30,464 bases of DNA from an uncultured Duncaniella sp. (GTDB lineage Bacteria > Bacteroidota > Bacteroidia > Bacteroidales > Muribaculaceae). Numbering within the stretch: the first letter of the stretch is position 1; each line of letters begins with the position of its first letter. The notes beneath the pieces are model-generated. The model made no database searches. It worked only from the letters and a program-made list of their open reading frames with translations, and had not been told where the DNA came from. Below, piece after piece: positions 21,468 through 30,464 of the stretch. The stretch lies in assembly GCA_910587515.1 (NCBI GenBank), contig CAJULW010000004.1, positions 1-30,464 of the forward strand, written 5' to 3'. Made by a program: the position numbers and the translations under genes.

Positions 21468-22928
21468 ATGGAAATCAAAGATCTTCAACCACGCGAGGTT
21501 TTCGCAATTTTCGACGAGATTACCAAAATCCCGCGTCCTTCAAAAAAAGAGGAGAAAATTCGCGAATATCTTCTTGACTTCGCCAAGAAACACAAACTTG
21601 CAGCCAAGACCGATCAAGTCGGCAATGTGGTTCTGAGCAAACCAGCCACCCCTGGTCACGAAAATGCACCTACTATAATCATGCAAGGTCATATGGACAT
21701 GGTGTGCGAATCAAACGACAAAAGTTTCGATTTCACTACCCAACCCATTCCAACTGTAATTGACGGAGATTGGATACGCACGGAAGGTACTACACTTGGG
21801 GCAGACAACGGTATAGGCATGGCTGCCTCGCTCGCCGCCCTTACAGACGACTCTTTCGAACATGGACCGCTTGAAGCTCTTTTCACTGTTGATGAAGAAA
21901 CCGGAATGACAGGAGCCAACAATCTTGGAGCCGACATGATTAGCGGCACAATGCTTCTAAACCTGGATTCGGAAGACGACGCTGAAATTTTCGTAGGTTG
22001 TGCCGGAGGTGTAGACACCCAAGCTTTTTTCACTTACAAACGTTCATGCGCCCCTACCGACTTTCTATATTTCAAGATAAACATCGAAGGTCTCAACGGT
22101 GGCCACTCAGGCGGTGACATCCATCTTGGACGCGCAAACGCCAATAAACTTCTCGCCCGTTTCCTTTTCGAACTTTCGGGCAAACATGAAGTTGTCGTTT
22201 CCGAAATTGACGGTGGAAATCTGCGCAACGCCATCCCGCGCGCAAGTCACGCTGTGATCGGTGTACACACATCAAAAAAAGAAGAGGTTCGCGCGATGCT
22301 CAACAATTATATCGCAGATCTTGAAAACGAATATCAAGGAGTGGAGCCAAATCTCAAAGTAAGTATGGAAAGTGTCGACACACCAGATTTCACCATCGAT
22401 CAAGAAACCTCGACTAATATCATACGCGCCCTCTACTCAGCCCCACACGGAGTCATGTCAATGAGCCGCGAACTTGAAGGCCTCGTCGAGACATCAACAA
22501 ATCTTGCATCGGTAAAAATGAACGGTGAAAATACGATCGTTGTCACAACGAGCCAACGTAGTTCCGTAGAATCCCGCAAATGGGATATCGCCCGTCAAGT
22601 GGAGGCTTTATTCCTCTTATCCGGAGCCCGAGTAGAACACGGGGAAGGATATCCGGGATGGCAGCCCAATCTGGAATCACCCATAATGAAAATTTCACGT
22701 GACGCTTATCAAGAACTTTACGGAGTGACACCGGCCATAAAAGCGATACACGCAGGATTGGAATGTGGCCTGTTCCTAACGAAATATCCGCATCTCGACA
22801 TGGTGTCGTTCGGTCCGACCTTACGCGACGTCCACTCTCCTTCCGAAAGAATGTTTATTCCCGCTGTGGAGCGCTTCTGGGGACAACTCAAACGCACTCT
22901 TGAAAAAGTAGGAGAACTTAAAAAATAA
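21468..22928 (+). CDS. pepD: Aminoacyl-histidine dipeptidase (M20 family)
   Basis: A 486-residue zinc dipeptidase of the M20 family, cytoplasmic, cleaving Xaa-His and other dipeptides. Metal and catalytic residues are visible: His75 with Asp77 in QGHMDMVCE, Asp113 in TLGADNGIGMAA, Glu143/Glu144 in FTVDEETGMTG, Asp167 in LNLDSEDDAE, and the C-terminal His in IHAGLECGLF. The dimerization or lid domain lies between about 205 and 390 (LNGGHSGGDIHLGRANANKLLARFL). Length matches the family. It is a single gene with an AT-rich upstream region and a GC-rich hairpin after it. Confidence 0.93.
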   Translation: MEIKDLQPREVFAIFDEITKIPRPSKKEEKIREYLLDFAKKHKLAAKTDQVGNVVLSKPATPGHENAPTIIMQGHMDMVCESNDKSFDFTTQPIPTVIDGDWIRTEGTTLGADNGIGMAASLAALTDDSFEHGPLEALFTVDEETGMTGANNLGADMISGTMLLNLDSEDDAEIFVGCAGGVDTQAFFTYKRSCAPTDFLYFKINIEGLNGGHSGGDIHLGRANANKLLARFLFELSGKHEVVVSEIDGGNLRNAIPRASHAVIGVHTSKKEEVRAMLNNYIADLENEYQGVEPNLKVSMESVDTPDFTIDQETSTNIIRALYSAPHGVMSMSRELEGLVETSTNLASVKMNGENTIVVTTSQRSSVESRKWDIARQVEALFLLSGARVEHGEGYPGWQPNLESPIMKISRDAYQELYGVTPAIKAIHAGLECGLFLTKYPHLDMVSFGPTLRDVHSPSERMFIPAVERFWGQLKRTLEKVGELKK

Positions 22929-23024
22929 ACGAAAGACCAGCCTCTCTCCGAAGGCAGGTGTGACGCCCCCATATTTATCTCACGAATAAACTTACGCTAA
23001 AAGCGTTTCTACCTAAAGAGGATT

Positions 23025-23075
23025 GGCGCAGGGTCATGCTGTGATGCACGGCCCTGCGCGGACTCTCTCCTTTTC
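23025..23075 (+). terminator. GC-rich hairpin after pepD
   Basis: gcgcagggtc pairs with ggccctgcgc over 10 positions (one G-U) around a 14-base loop, followed by ctctctccttttcc. It could terminate pepD; the T run is short, so it may also be a structured RNA end. Confidence 0.5.
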
Positions 23076-23152
23076 CATAAAAATGTCACCCGATTATCAT
23101 CCGGTCTAATCGACACCATCCGTGACATATTTGTTTAACCAATCTATAATTT

Positions 23153-23878
23153 ATGACACGACGAACATTATTTCTTACTATTTTTATTTTTCTTTCGTCG
23201 CTACTCTTTTCAATGACAGATCACGGTTCGCAGAAAACAGCCCGTGATTCTATTACGGTTCTCACAGCCGAATGTGACACAAAAAATATATCATCCGACA
23301 CTATACTGCGCCTTACCGAAGCGGACTTTGAGGAAGTGGCAAAACAACTTGGAGTAGAGGTAGCCGCAATCAAAGCAGTGGTAGAAATCGAAGCTGGCAA
23401 AACCCATCAGGGATTCGCATCTCCAGGTAAACCTCTTATCAATTTCGATTTGACAATGTTCCGGCGTTTTGCATCGAGGCGCGGGGTAAATCTATCAAAA
23501 TACAACAAATCACACTCCGTTGTATTCGCTTCTTCAAAAGGATCACAGGCCAGAGCCTATCGCAGACTTGACGCAGCGAAAACCATACATCCCCAAGCAG
23601 CCATAGAAGGTACATTCTGGGGCATGTTTCAGATCGGAGGATTCAATTGGAAAAAGTGCGGTGCAGAAAGTCTTGAAGATTTCGTATGCAGAATGTCACG
23701 TTCAGAACGAGATCAACTTGACATGTTCGCGAAATTTATCACTAACGCCGGTCTGCTGAAACATCTTCAGCAAAAAAACTGGACTCCATTCGCCAGAGGA
23801 TATAACGGACCGGGATATGCGCGCCGCCAATACCACACACGTATGGCTCAAGCTTACGCCCGACACTGCAAAAAATAA
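23153..23878 (+). CDS. N-acetylmuramidase-like exported protein (DUF3380)
   Basis: A 241-residue protein with a signal peptide (TLFLTIFIFLSSLLFSM). Residues about 55-238 follow the N-acetylmuramidase (DUF3380) family of peptidoglycan-cleaving domains: TEADFEEVAKQLGVEVAAIKAVVEIEAGKTHQGF with the candidate catalytic Glu (Glu78 or Glu80), FWGMFQIGGFNWKKCG, and FITNAGLLKHLQQKNWTPFARGYNGPGY. Where phage-type members have an FERH-like segment, this one has NFDLTMFRRF, so the second active-site region differs. It may be a cell-wall hydrolase used in growth or a diverged form. It is convergent with trkH, sharing a terminator. Confidence 0.82.
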   Translation: MTRRTLFLTIFIFLSSLLFSMTDHGSQKTARDSITVLTAECDTKNISSDTILRLTEADFEEVAKQLGVEVAAIKAVVEIEAGKTHQGFASPGKPLINFDLTMFRRFASRRGVNLSKYNKSHSVVFASSKGSQARAYRRLDAAKTIHPQAAIEGTFWGMFQIGGFNWKKCGAESLEDFVCRMSRSERDQLDMFAKFITNAGLLKHLQQKNWTPFARGYNGPGYARRQYHTRMAQAYARHCKK

Positions 23879-23901
23879 GCCGGACATATGCCCGGCTTAT
23901 T
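23874..23901. terminator. Bidirectional terminator between muramidase and trkH
   Basis: aataagccgg and ccggcttatt form a perfect 10-bp stem around an 8-base loop. A-rich on the left and T-rich on the right, it can end both convergent transcripts. Confidence 0.85.
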
Positions 23902-23917
23902 CTTATCTAAGTTCAAC

Positions 23918-25399
23918 CTACTTCTTCCAAAATGCCGGTGTGAAAAGGATCAGCACCGTAAATAATTCGAGTCGTCCTATCATCATTATGAGAGCAAGGA
24001 GCCATTTACCGACATCGGGGACTATGGCGTAAGAACCGCCATATCCGGTCACCCCCGCGCCAAGTCCTGTATTGCTTATACACGAAAAGGCTGAAAAGAA
24101 CGAATCGACAAGCGGAAGCCCCAAAGCTGTCAGCAAAATACCTCCGATCATTATTATTATCACATACAGACACAGGAATGCTATCACCTTTGAGACTGTT
24201 TCATGAGGTATAACCCTGTCGTTCACTCGAACTGTAAATATATTGTTCGGATGGATACATCGTACGATCTCGTTACGGCAATTTTTAAGAAGGTATATCA
24301 GCCTGTCGATCTTCGCCCCACCGCTCGTCGACCCAGCGCACGAACCGAAAAACATCAACGCGAAAGTCAAGGACAAGGTCAAAGTACCCCAACTTGAAAA
24401 ACTTGACACCTCATAGCCGGTGGACGTTATCGTAGATATTATCTGAAAAAGCGGATCGAGCGTAACAGCCTTTATTGAATGTGCCTGTCCGTGATATAAG
24501 ATAGCTCCTACAAAAAGCAGATAGCAACAAAAAATTATCCCTACGTACGTACGAAAAACATCATTTTTCCATATCGGTCTAAAATCACCGTGTACAGCCC
24601 TATATAAGAGCACAAAACTCGTGCCTCCAAGAAACATAAACACAGTGACAACCGCTTGTATATAAGTAGAATCCCAAGCTTCTATACTATCATCGGCAGT
24701 AGAAAACCCACCTGTCGACATCGTACTGAACGCATGACATACGGATTCAAATACACTCATCGGCCCCAATACAAGAAGCGTGAACAATATAACCGTCAAA
24801 GCGATATATATCATCCACAAACCTTTGGCGGTCTGTGATATGCGAGGCCTTAGCTTGTCATGTGTTATACCGGTGACTTCAGCGTTAAACATCTGCATAC
24901 CACCAGAATGGTTAAGCATAGGGACGACAGCTAAAGTAAAGAGAATAATCCCCATACCTCCGATCCATTGCATAAGGCTCCTCCATAAAACAATCCCATG
25001 GCTAAGATGGCTTATAGAGCCCATTACAGTCGCTCCGGTGGTGGTAAATCCCGACATAGCTTCGAAAAACGCATCGGACACCGAAAGCGGATGATTTTCC
25101 ATAAATATGAACGGAAGCATACCGAAAGCCGAAAAGAAAACCCAGATAAGTGCGGTAAGAAGAAAACCTTCACGCTTTCCCATTCTCGGTGAACGAGGCT
25201 TTATGCCAAAAGCCATAAAAAAACCGGTGACGACTGTCAGTACAAGAGTAACCATGAAACATAACCAGTCCTTCTCTTCATAAACAATGGCTGTTGCCAT
25301 AGGTATGGAAAGGAAAGCACCTTCTATCATCAGCAGGAGTCCTATGATCCGAAGTATGACACGAAAATTTATGGTAGAAGTATAGTCTTTTATTCTCAT
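23918..25399 (-). CDS. trkH: Trk-type potassium transporter, membrane subunit
   Basis: A 493-residue integral membrane protein of the TrkH/KtrB family, the potassium-conducting subunit. The four pore loops with their selectivity-filter glycines are visible: SGFTTTGATVMG, TMSTGGFSTADDS, ISTITSTGYEVSSF and CISNTGLGAGVTGYG. Hydrophobic helices alternate along the whole length. It lies 46 bases downstream of trkA in the same unit, which is the regulatory partner, so the complex is encoded together. Full length. Confidence 0.93.
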   Translation of the reverse strand: MRIKDYTSTINFRVILRIIGLLLMIEGAFLSIPMATAIVYEEKDWLCFMVTLVLTVVTGFFMAFGIKPRSPRMGKREGFLLTALIWVFFSAFGMLPFIFMENHPLSVSDAFFEAMSGFTTTGATVMGSISHLSHGIVLWRSLMQWIGGMGIILFTLAVVPMLNHSGGMQMFNAEVTGITHDKLRPRISQTAKGLWMIYIALTVILFTLLVLGPMSVFESVCHAFSTMSTGGFSTADDSIEAWDSTYIQAVVTVFMFLGGTSFVLLYRAVHGDFRPIWKNDVFRTYVGIIFCCYLLFVGAILYHGQAHSIKAVTLDPLFQIISTITSTGYEVSSFSSWGTLTLSLTFALMFFGSCAGSTSGGAKIDRLIYLLKNCRNEIVRCIHPNNIFTVRVNDRVIPHETVSKVIAFLCLYVIIIMIGGILLTALGLPLVDSFFSAFSCISNTGLGAGVTGYGGSYAIVPDVGKWLLALIMMIGRLELFTVLILFTPAFWKK

Positions 25400-25445
25400 T
25401 TACATCCAGATTGATTACAGCGATTAAAGATATGAGAAATTTGTC

Positions 25446-26780
25446 TTATTTAAACAATTTCTCCACCTTATGGATAACACCATTGAGCGTGAACACCACC
25501 ACTCTGTCACCAGGATGTATCAAAGTATTACCGGACACAAGATATCCTTTTCCATCACGGATGAGTCCTGCGATCGTCATGTCGCGCGACAACCTCAAAT
25601 CCTTCACCTGGGCACGAGTTATCTTAGATCCTTCCTTGGCAACTATCTCAGCCACTTCTGCGTCTGCAAGAGCCAAACATTTCGAAGTAGAGGTATCGCT
25701 GTCAAGCAACATCTGAAAAATTCTGGAAGACGCAAGAAGTTTTTTATTTATTATCGTACCGATGTTGAGACCTTCAGCCTCCGAGATGAATTGAAGGTTC
25801 TCGACTTCAGCGATTGTTTTTACGACTCCAAGTTCCTTTGCGGAAAGACACGTGAGAATATTGGTCTCACTACTGTCAGCCAATGCTATAAACGCATCCA
25901 TATCTGCTATACCGGCATCAAGCAAAGCGTCTGTATCGCGCGCGTCGGCATTTATTATACGAGCATTTGGACAGCGCTCGGACAATCGTAGACAACGTTC
26001 TCGATCAATATCGACAATCTTGATATTAAATTCGTCACCTACCATCGCACATAGACGCACCGCTATACGGCTTCCACCCATAATAAGCACATCACGGATT
26101 TTTCGCTGTTTTTTACCACACAAGGCGACCAACGATTCGACATGTTCACGAGTGGTCATGAAATATACTATGTCGTTAGGTTGCAATCTGTCGTCTCCAC
26201 CGGGAATGATAGTTTCATGGTTGCGTTTTATCGCCGCCACGTGAAAACTATGTTCAGTCATTCCAAGTTCTTTAAGCTGCATACCCATCAACGGTGCATT
26301 GTCACGAAGTTTCACACCGACAAGTATCAGTTCTCCATCATGTAGCTCAAACCAATGGCGCACCCAATTGTGACGAAGCGCCTGAATTATCTCCAACGCA
26401 GCGAGATATTCAGGATATATCATATCGTCAGCTCCAAGTCGTCCGAAAAAATCCCTATTGGCAGGATCCTTGAATTCATAGTTGTCAATGCGGGCCACTG
26501 TTTTCTCAGCTCCAAGACTCTTCGCTATAGCACATGCGACAATGTTGCGTGTCTCGAAAGGTGTCACAGCGATAAAAAGATCGCATCCTTCTACCCCCGC
26601 CTGACGCAAGGTTGAAAACGATGTCGGAGATCCCCTATATGTCAACAAATTGTAATTCGAATCAAGCATCGCAAGTTTTTCACCATCACTGTCAACAACG
26701 GTGATATCCTGCTCTTCGTTGGAGAGAAGTTTTGCAAGATGCGTTCCTACTTCACCAGATCCCGCTATTACTATCTTCAT
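25446..26780 (-). CDS. trkA: Trk potassium uptake regulatory subunit TrkA
   Basis: A 444-residue cytoplasmic protein with two copies of the RCK unit. The first begins MKIVIAGSGEVGTHLAKLLSNEEQDITVVDSD, a GxGxxG nucleotide-binding fold with acidic end. The second begins DVLIMGGSRIAVRLCAMVGDEFNIKIVDIDRERC. Each is followed by a TrkA-C part (GVKLRDNAPLMGMQLKELGM and DLRLSRDMTIAGLIRDGKGYLVSGNTLIHPGDRVVVFT). It binds NAD(H) and gates TrkH. Its start overlaps the dxs stop (ATGA), indicating coupled translation with dxs. Confidence 0.93.
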   Translation of the reverse strand: MKIVIAGSGEVGTHLAKLLSNEEQDITVVDSDGEKLAMLDSNYNLLTYRGSPTSFSTLRQAGVEGCDLFIAVTPFETRNIVACAIAKSLGAEKTVARIDNYEFKDPANRDFFGRLGADDMIYPEYLAALEIIQALRHNWVRHWFELHDGELILVGVKLRDNAPLMGMQLKELGMTEHSFHVAAIKRNHETIIPGGDDRLQPNDIVYFMTTREHVESLVALCGKKQRKIRDVLIMGGSRIAVRLCAMVGDEFNIKIVDIDRERCLRLSERCPNARIINADARDTDALLDAGIADMDAFIALADSSETNILTCLSAKELGVVKTIAEVENLQFISEAEGLNIGTIINKKLLASSRIFQMLLDSDTSTSKCLALADAEVAEIVAKEGSKITRAQVKDLRLSRDMTIAGLIRDGKGYLVSGNTLIHPGDRVVVFTLNGVIHKVEKLFK

Positions 26781-28750
26781 GCTTCTCTCTTAGGCTTGCG
26801 TTTATTATATATGTTTTTTATGGTTTCATAAATACCTTCGGCATCAAATCCGCATAGCCGACGCAACTGAGCCGGTGTCCCTTGCGGAATGAAACGGTCA
26901 GGCACTCCGAGACGCACAACGTCGCATCGAGCCCCGCTCTCGGAAATACGCTCAATGACAGCAGTGCCAAGGCCTCCATCAACAGTACCGTCCTCTATCG
27001 TGATAACCGGGCATCCTTTGGCGGCTATTTCATCAATAATCGATGTATCGAGCGGCTTGAGGAATATCATGTCATAGTGAGCCACACTTATTTCCAACTC
27101 TGACTCAGCATACTTTATGGCCTTGGACGCTTCATTGGCGACAGGGCCTATGGTAAGTATCACCAAATCGCATCCATCCTTTATCTTCTCACCCTTTCCA
27201 ATAGGCAAACACTTCATATCTTCCGATAAATATGAGTCTCCGTTGCCTCGCGGATAGCGTATCGCAAAAGGCCCGTCAAAACATTTAGCCGTAAACATCA
27301 GATGGCGCAACATATCAAGATTGCGCGGTGAGGCTATCGTCATCCCCGGAATACATCGCAGATAACTCAAATCGAATACGCCATGGTGCGTAGCCCCGTC
27401 CTCTCCGACCAATCCGGCTCTGTCAAGACAAAAAACCACTGGCAATCCCTCGATAGCGACATCATGTATTATATGATCGTAGGCTCTCTGCATGAAGGAG
27501 GAATAAATAGCGACAAATGGCTTCATGCCGTCCTTGGCCATTCCTCCGGCAAATGTCACCGCATGGCCTTCGGATATTCCGACATCAAAAGTCCTTTCGG
27601 GAAAAACGACCTGCAGTTTATTCATGGAAGTGCCAGAAGTCATCGCAGCAGTGATACCGACAATCCGGTCGTCATCCTTGGCAAGAGTGACAAGTGTCTC
27701 GCCAAAGACATCCTGATACTTCGGAGCCCTGACTGCTCGATCTTTTATTATCTCTCCCGTTTCTGCGTCGAAACGACCCGGAGCATGCCATATCGATGGA
27801 TTCTTTTCAGCTGGCTCATATCCCTTACCTTTGACGGTGCGCAAATGCAATATGCGCGGCCCGGAAAGATCTTTTATGTCGTTCAGCACGTTTACAACCG
27901 TATTGATATCATGTCCGTCAAACGGTCCGAAATAGCGGATGTTCAAGCCTTCAAAAATATTCTGCTGTTTGGTCAGCAATGATTTCAAACTATTATTGAA
28001 CCGCATTATTATCCCCTTGCCTTTATCCGTAACAAGGCTGTGCCTACGGAGAAAACCGGAAAATCGATAGCGAATATTATTATATACTTTAGATGTGGTC
28101 AAATGAGCAAGATATGAATTCAACGATCCTACATTGCGGTCAATAGACATATCGTTGTCATTCAATATTATCAACAGATTTGAATTTGAATTCGCCGCAT
28201 TATTTAGCCCTTCGAACGCAAGACCACCGCTAATTGAAGCATCACCGATGACAGCCACCACATTGCGTGGAGGGACATCCTTACGCAACGAAGTCGCAAC
28301 AGCCATACCAAGTGCGGCCGAAATGGAATTGGATGCGTGGCCAGCGGTAAACGTATCGTATTCGCTTTCCTTTGGTGATGGAAAACCACTTAAACCATCC
28401 AATGTACGATTGCTTTCGAATCTGTCGCGACGGCCTGTAAGAATCTTATGCCCGTAAGCCTGATGGCCAACATCCCATACGATGCGGTCGTATGGAGTAT
28501 TAAATACATAATGCAAGGCCACCGTCAGCTCCACCGAACCCATGCTTGATGCAAAGTGTCCCGGATGCGAAGACAGTGAACTGATCAGGAATGACCGTAA
28601 CTCCCGACATACAGCCGGAAGTTCACGACGAGAAAGTTTTCGCAAATCGGCAGGCGAATCTATACCGGAAAGCAATGGATAAGCATGAACTCCTGAACCA
28701 TTGACTGTCGGATCCTTAATAGTACTACCGCTCTTTGTTTCGTTTTCCAT
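26777..28750 (-). CDS. dxs: 1-deoxy-D-xylulose-5-phosphate synthase
   Basis: A 657-residue thiamine-diphosphate enzyme that joins pyruvate and glyceraldehyde 3-phosphate, first step of the MEP isoprenoid path and a source for thiamine and pyridoxal. Seen are HVGHQAYGHKILTGRRDRF-like (VGHQAYGHKILTGRRDRF), the cofactor motif VIGDASISGGLAFEGLNNAAN, HHGVFDLSYLRCIPG, and the catalytic Glu in FDVGISEGHAVTFAGGMA. The motifs read GDAS and SEGH where proteobacterial enzymes have GDGA and AEQH; I believe this is usual for Bacteroidota. Its start overlaps the small membrane protein gene by 26 bases and its stop overlaps trkA. Confidence 0.93.
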   Translation of the reverse strand: MENETKSGSTIKDPTVNGSGVHAYPLLSGIDSPADLRKLSRRELPAVCRELRSFLISSLSSHPGHFASSMGSVELTVALHYVFNTPYDRIVWDVGHQAYGHKILTGRRDRFESNRTLDGLSGFPSPKESEYDTFTAGHASNSISAALGMAVATSLRKDVPPRNVVAVIGDASISGGLAFEGLNNAANSNSNLLIILNDNDMSIDRNVGSLNSYLAHLTTSKVYNNIRYRFSGFLRRHSLVTDKGKGIIMRFNNSLKSLLTKQQNIFEGLNIRYFGPFDGHDINTVVNVLNDIKDLSGPRILHLRTVKGKGYEPAEKNPSIWHAPGRFDAETGEIIKDRAVRAPKYQDVFGETLVTLAKDDDRIVGITAAMTSGTSMNKLQVVFPERTFDVGISEGHAVTFAGGMAKDGMKPFVAIYSSFMQRAYDHIIHDVAIEGLPVVFCLDRAGLVGEDGATHHGVFDLSYLRCIPGMTIASPRNLDMLRHLMFTAKCFDGPFAIRYPRGNGDSYLSEDMKCLPIGKGEKIKDGCDLVILTIGPVANEASKAIKYAESELEISVAHYDMIFLKPLDTSIIDEIAAKGCPVITIEDGTVDGGLGTAVIERISESGARCDVVRLGVPDRFIPQGTPAQLRRLCGFDAEGIYETIKNIYNKRKPKREA

Positions 28751-28913
28751 TCTTAAAATACTTCTTATACAGAGGAACCCATACCACTATACCGGACGCG
28801 ACAATGACAAATGCCACCCATAAAGTGAACGGTTGTGAAGCCACCACCATATAACATAACAAAAGCCAAAGCGCAGCGATAAACAAGAATCGTATTTTGG
28901 TCGATGTCTCCAT
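28725..28913 (-). CDS. Small two-helix membrane protein
   Basis: A 62-residue protein with two predicted helices (IRFLFIAALWLLLCYMVVA and FTLWVAFVIVASGIVVWVPLYKKY) and a basic tail (KNGKRNKER). It sits between purB (19 bases upstream) and dxs (26-base overlap) in the same minus-strand unit. No function is known; the overlap suggests it is translated and may couple dxs translation. Confidence 0.75.
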   Translation of the reverse strand: METSTKIRFLFIAALWLLLCYMVVASQPFTLWVAFVIVASGIVVWVPLYKKYFKNGKRNKER

Positions 28914-28932
28914 CTTCTAAATCTTACCAATA

Positions 28933-30276
28933 TCAATAGCCTGTATAACTATGAGGTGAGAGTTTTTTAAGTTCGGATTTTATATCATCTGAAACATTCA
29001 GAGTATCGATAAACTCAGCGATGCTTTGAGAGGTCACAACCTCGTTCGTTCTGGTAAGAGCCTTCAAGGTCTCATACGGCTTGGGATATCCCTCCCGTCT
29101 GAGGACGGTCTGTATCGCCTCTGCGACAACGCTCCAAGTATTCTCAAGATCATTATCTATAGCGGATCTGTTAAGCAATAGTTTTCCAAGCCCTTTCATA
29201 GTAGAAGCAACCGAAATCAGTGTGTGAGCCAAAGGCACCCCTATATTTCGCAAAACAGTAGAGTCCGTTAAGTCACGTTGAAGACGCGATACAGGAAGTT
29301 TGCCTGCCAAATGATTGAAAACCGAATTCGCAATACCGATATTGCCTTCAGAATTTTCAAAATCGATAGGATTAACCTTATGAGGCATAGCTGACGATCC
29401 AACTTCCCCAGGTTTTATCTTCTGTTTGAAATATTCCATAGAAATATACATCCACATATCCCTGTCAAGATCCAATATTATATTATTAATTCTCGAAAGA
29501 GCATCAAACAGAGCGGCAAGATTGTCATAATTGGATATCTGAGTGGTATATTCCTCCCGTATGATACCAAGTTTCTCCGAAAGAAAATCCGCACCGAATT
29601 TTCTCCAGTCAATTGAAGGGAACGCACACAAATGAGCATTGAAATTACCTGTGGCTCCACCGAACTTTCCGGAAATCTCAACCTTGTCAAGAATCTCCAA
29701 CTGCTTGCGAAGACGGTAACTGAACACTCGTATCTCTTTGCCAAGCCTTGTCGGAGAAGCAGGCTGTCCATGGGTCTTGGCAAGCATCGGAATATCATAC
29801 CATTCCTCAGCTCTGGCCTCAAGATGTTCGATAAGCTCCATAATACGCGGACGATAAACCTCACGCAGAGCATCGGCTACAGACATAGGAACGGATGTGT
29901 TATTGATATCCTGCGATGTCAACCCGAAATGTATATATTCCTTATACTGTTCAAGTCCCAAATTATCAAATTTCTCCTTGAGAAAATACTCTACGGCCTT
30001 AACATCATGATTAGTCACACCCTCTATCTCCTTTATGCGCAATGCATCATTGGCCGAAAATGACTCATAGATATCACGAAGTTTACCAAATATGTCAGAT
30101 GGCACAGTTTCCAAGGCTGGCAGAGGAATCTCACACAAGGATATAAAATATTCAACTTCGACTTTAACCCGATATCGGATCAATGCGTATTCAGAAAAAT
30201 ATTCATCAAGACACTCACATTTTCCACGGTAGCGGCCATCAACGGGAGAGATTGCAGTCAGTTCTGTAAGTTTCAT
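28933..30276 (-). CDS. purB: Adenylosuccinate lyase
   Basis: A 447-residue enzyme of the fumarase/aspartase superfamily, acting twice in purine synthesis (SAICAR to AICAR, adenylosuccinate to AMP), releasing fumarate. The signature GSSAMPHKVNPIDFENSEGN is present. HFGLTSQDINNT and MLAKTHGQPASPTRLGKE carry active-site residues, the latter the catalytic His. ISPVDGRYRG is the typical N-terminus of the longer PurB form. Full length. It is first in the row purB-small membrane protein-dxs-trkA-trkH, with a promoter box about 40 bases upstream. Confidence 0.94.
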   Translation of the reverse strand: MKLTELTAISPVDGRYRGKCECLDEYFSEYALIRYRVKVEVEYFISLCEIPLPALETVPSDIFGKLRDIYESFSANDALRIKEIEGVTNHDVKAVEYFLKEKFDNLGLEQYKEYIHFGLTSQDINNTSVPMSVADALREVYRPRIMELIEHLEARAEEWYDIPMLAKTHGQPASPTRLGKEIRVFSYRLRKQLEILDKVEISGKFGGATGNFNAHLCAFPSIDWRKFGADFLSEKLGIIREEYTTQISNYDNLAALFDALSRINNIILDLDRDMWMYISMEYFKQKIKPGEVGSSAMPHKVNPIDFENSEGNIGIANSVFNHLAGKLPVSRLQRDLTDSTVLRNIGVPLAHTLISVASTMKGLGKLLLNRSAIDNDLENTWSVVAEAIQTVLRREGYPKPYETLKALTRTNEVVTSQSIAEFIDTLNVSDDIKSELKKLSPHSYTGY

Positions 30277-30314
30277 ATCTATCTTTTTGGACTGTGTTTA
30301 AGAATTATATTTCG

Positions 30315-30322
30315 CAAAATTA
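30315..30322 (-). promoter_or_regulatory. -7 box of purB (TAATTTTG)
   Basis: The minus strand reads TAATTTTG, a full TAnnTTTG match, about 39 bases before the purB start and just past the rRNA terminator. Confidence 0.55.
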
Positions 30323-30368
30323 CAAAAAAAGACTGAGATTACCTCGTGCGTCCGTGGGGCTAGGGGAT

Positions 30369-30411
30369 AAAAAAAGGCCCGGCCGGAACGCTCGTCGCGT
30401 CCGGCCGGGCC
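30369..30411 (-). terminator. rRNA operon terminator
   Basis: A 12-bp perfect GC-rich stem, ggcccggccgga at 30376-30387 with 30400-30411, followed on the minus strand by a run of T. It lies a few bases past the 5S rRNA 3' end. Confidence 0.9.
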
Positions 30412-30416
30412 ATCAG

Positions 30417-30464
30417 AGGGGGCGGTGATCTACTTTCCCGCTTTCGCAGTATCATCGACGCGGC
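30417..30464 (-). rRNA. rrf: 5S rRNA, 3' end only
   Basis: The minus strand reads ctgcgaaagcgggaaagtag then atcaccgccccc before a strong terminator. This is the usual 3' end of a Bacteroidota 5S rRNA (GGGAAAGUAGxUCxCCGCC). Only about 48 bases are in the window; the rest of the rRNA operon lies to the right. Confidence 0.85.

Noticed and set aside
27383..27982. Plus-strand frame of 199 codons opposite dxs
   Set aside because: It is antisense to conserved dxs motifs and has no support of its own.

Overview
The window looks like a chromosome segment of a gut-type Bacteroidales bacterium, possibly Muribaculaceae (family level is inference). The main signs are many TAnnTTTG-type -7 promoter boxes, NigD-like lipoproteins, a fused anti-sigma/outer-membrane barrel protein, a Bacteroides-type mobilization module, and Bacteroidota-type Dxs and PurB proteins. 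No database search was possible, so family names rest on motifs and recalled family features.

Positions 1-4335 are the remains of a mobilizable element. They hold an N-terminally truncated tyrosine recombinase, two overlapping small helix-turn-helix proteins, a HUH relaxase, its accessory mobilization protein, a hairpin-rich candidate oriT, and a strong promoter with a leader but no recognisable gene behind it. Positions 4336-8430 are accessory metabolism under local regulators: a divergent AraC/nitroreductase pair, then a LuxR-type regulator divergent from an acetyltransferase / DUF1349 / glyoxalase-like row whose last gene carries a nonsense codon. Positions 8444-12330 hold an NtrC-like regulator that has lost its key catalytic residues, a structured RNA candidate, an AAA_14/DUF4143 ATPase, a second RNA candidate, and a 623-bp IS remnant bounded by 15-bp terminal inverted repeats.

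Positions 12632-15958 form a likely cell-envelope signalling unit: a NigD-like lipoprotein, an Ig-like-repeat lipoprotein, an ECF sigma factor and, overlapping it by four bases, a protein with an inner-membrane helix and a C-terminal outer-membrane barrel. This matches the Dma/Das dual-membrane anti-sigma systems described in Bacteroides. Next come a rubredoxin, an unidentified coding remnant, an alpha/beta hydrolase, a small-RNA candidate and a decayed gene.

From about 19 kb the content is more conserved: a GlsB/YeaQ membrane protein, an exported carboxymuconolactone-decarboxylase/cupin fusion, an OmpH-like lipoprotein, a 56-residue membrane protein, the M20 dipeptidase PepD and a muramidase-like protein. 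The end is a tightly packed minus-strand row, purB - small membrane protein - dxs - trkA - trkH. At the right edge lie the terminator and the 3' end of a 5S rRNA gene on the minus strand, the end of an rRNA operon.
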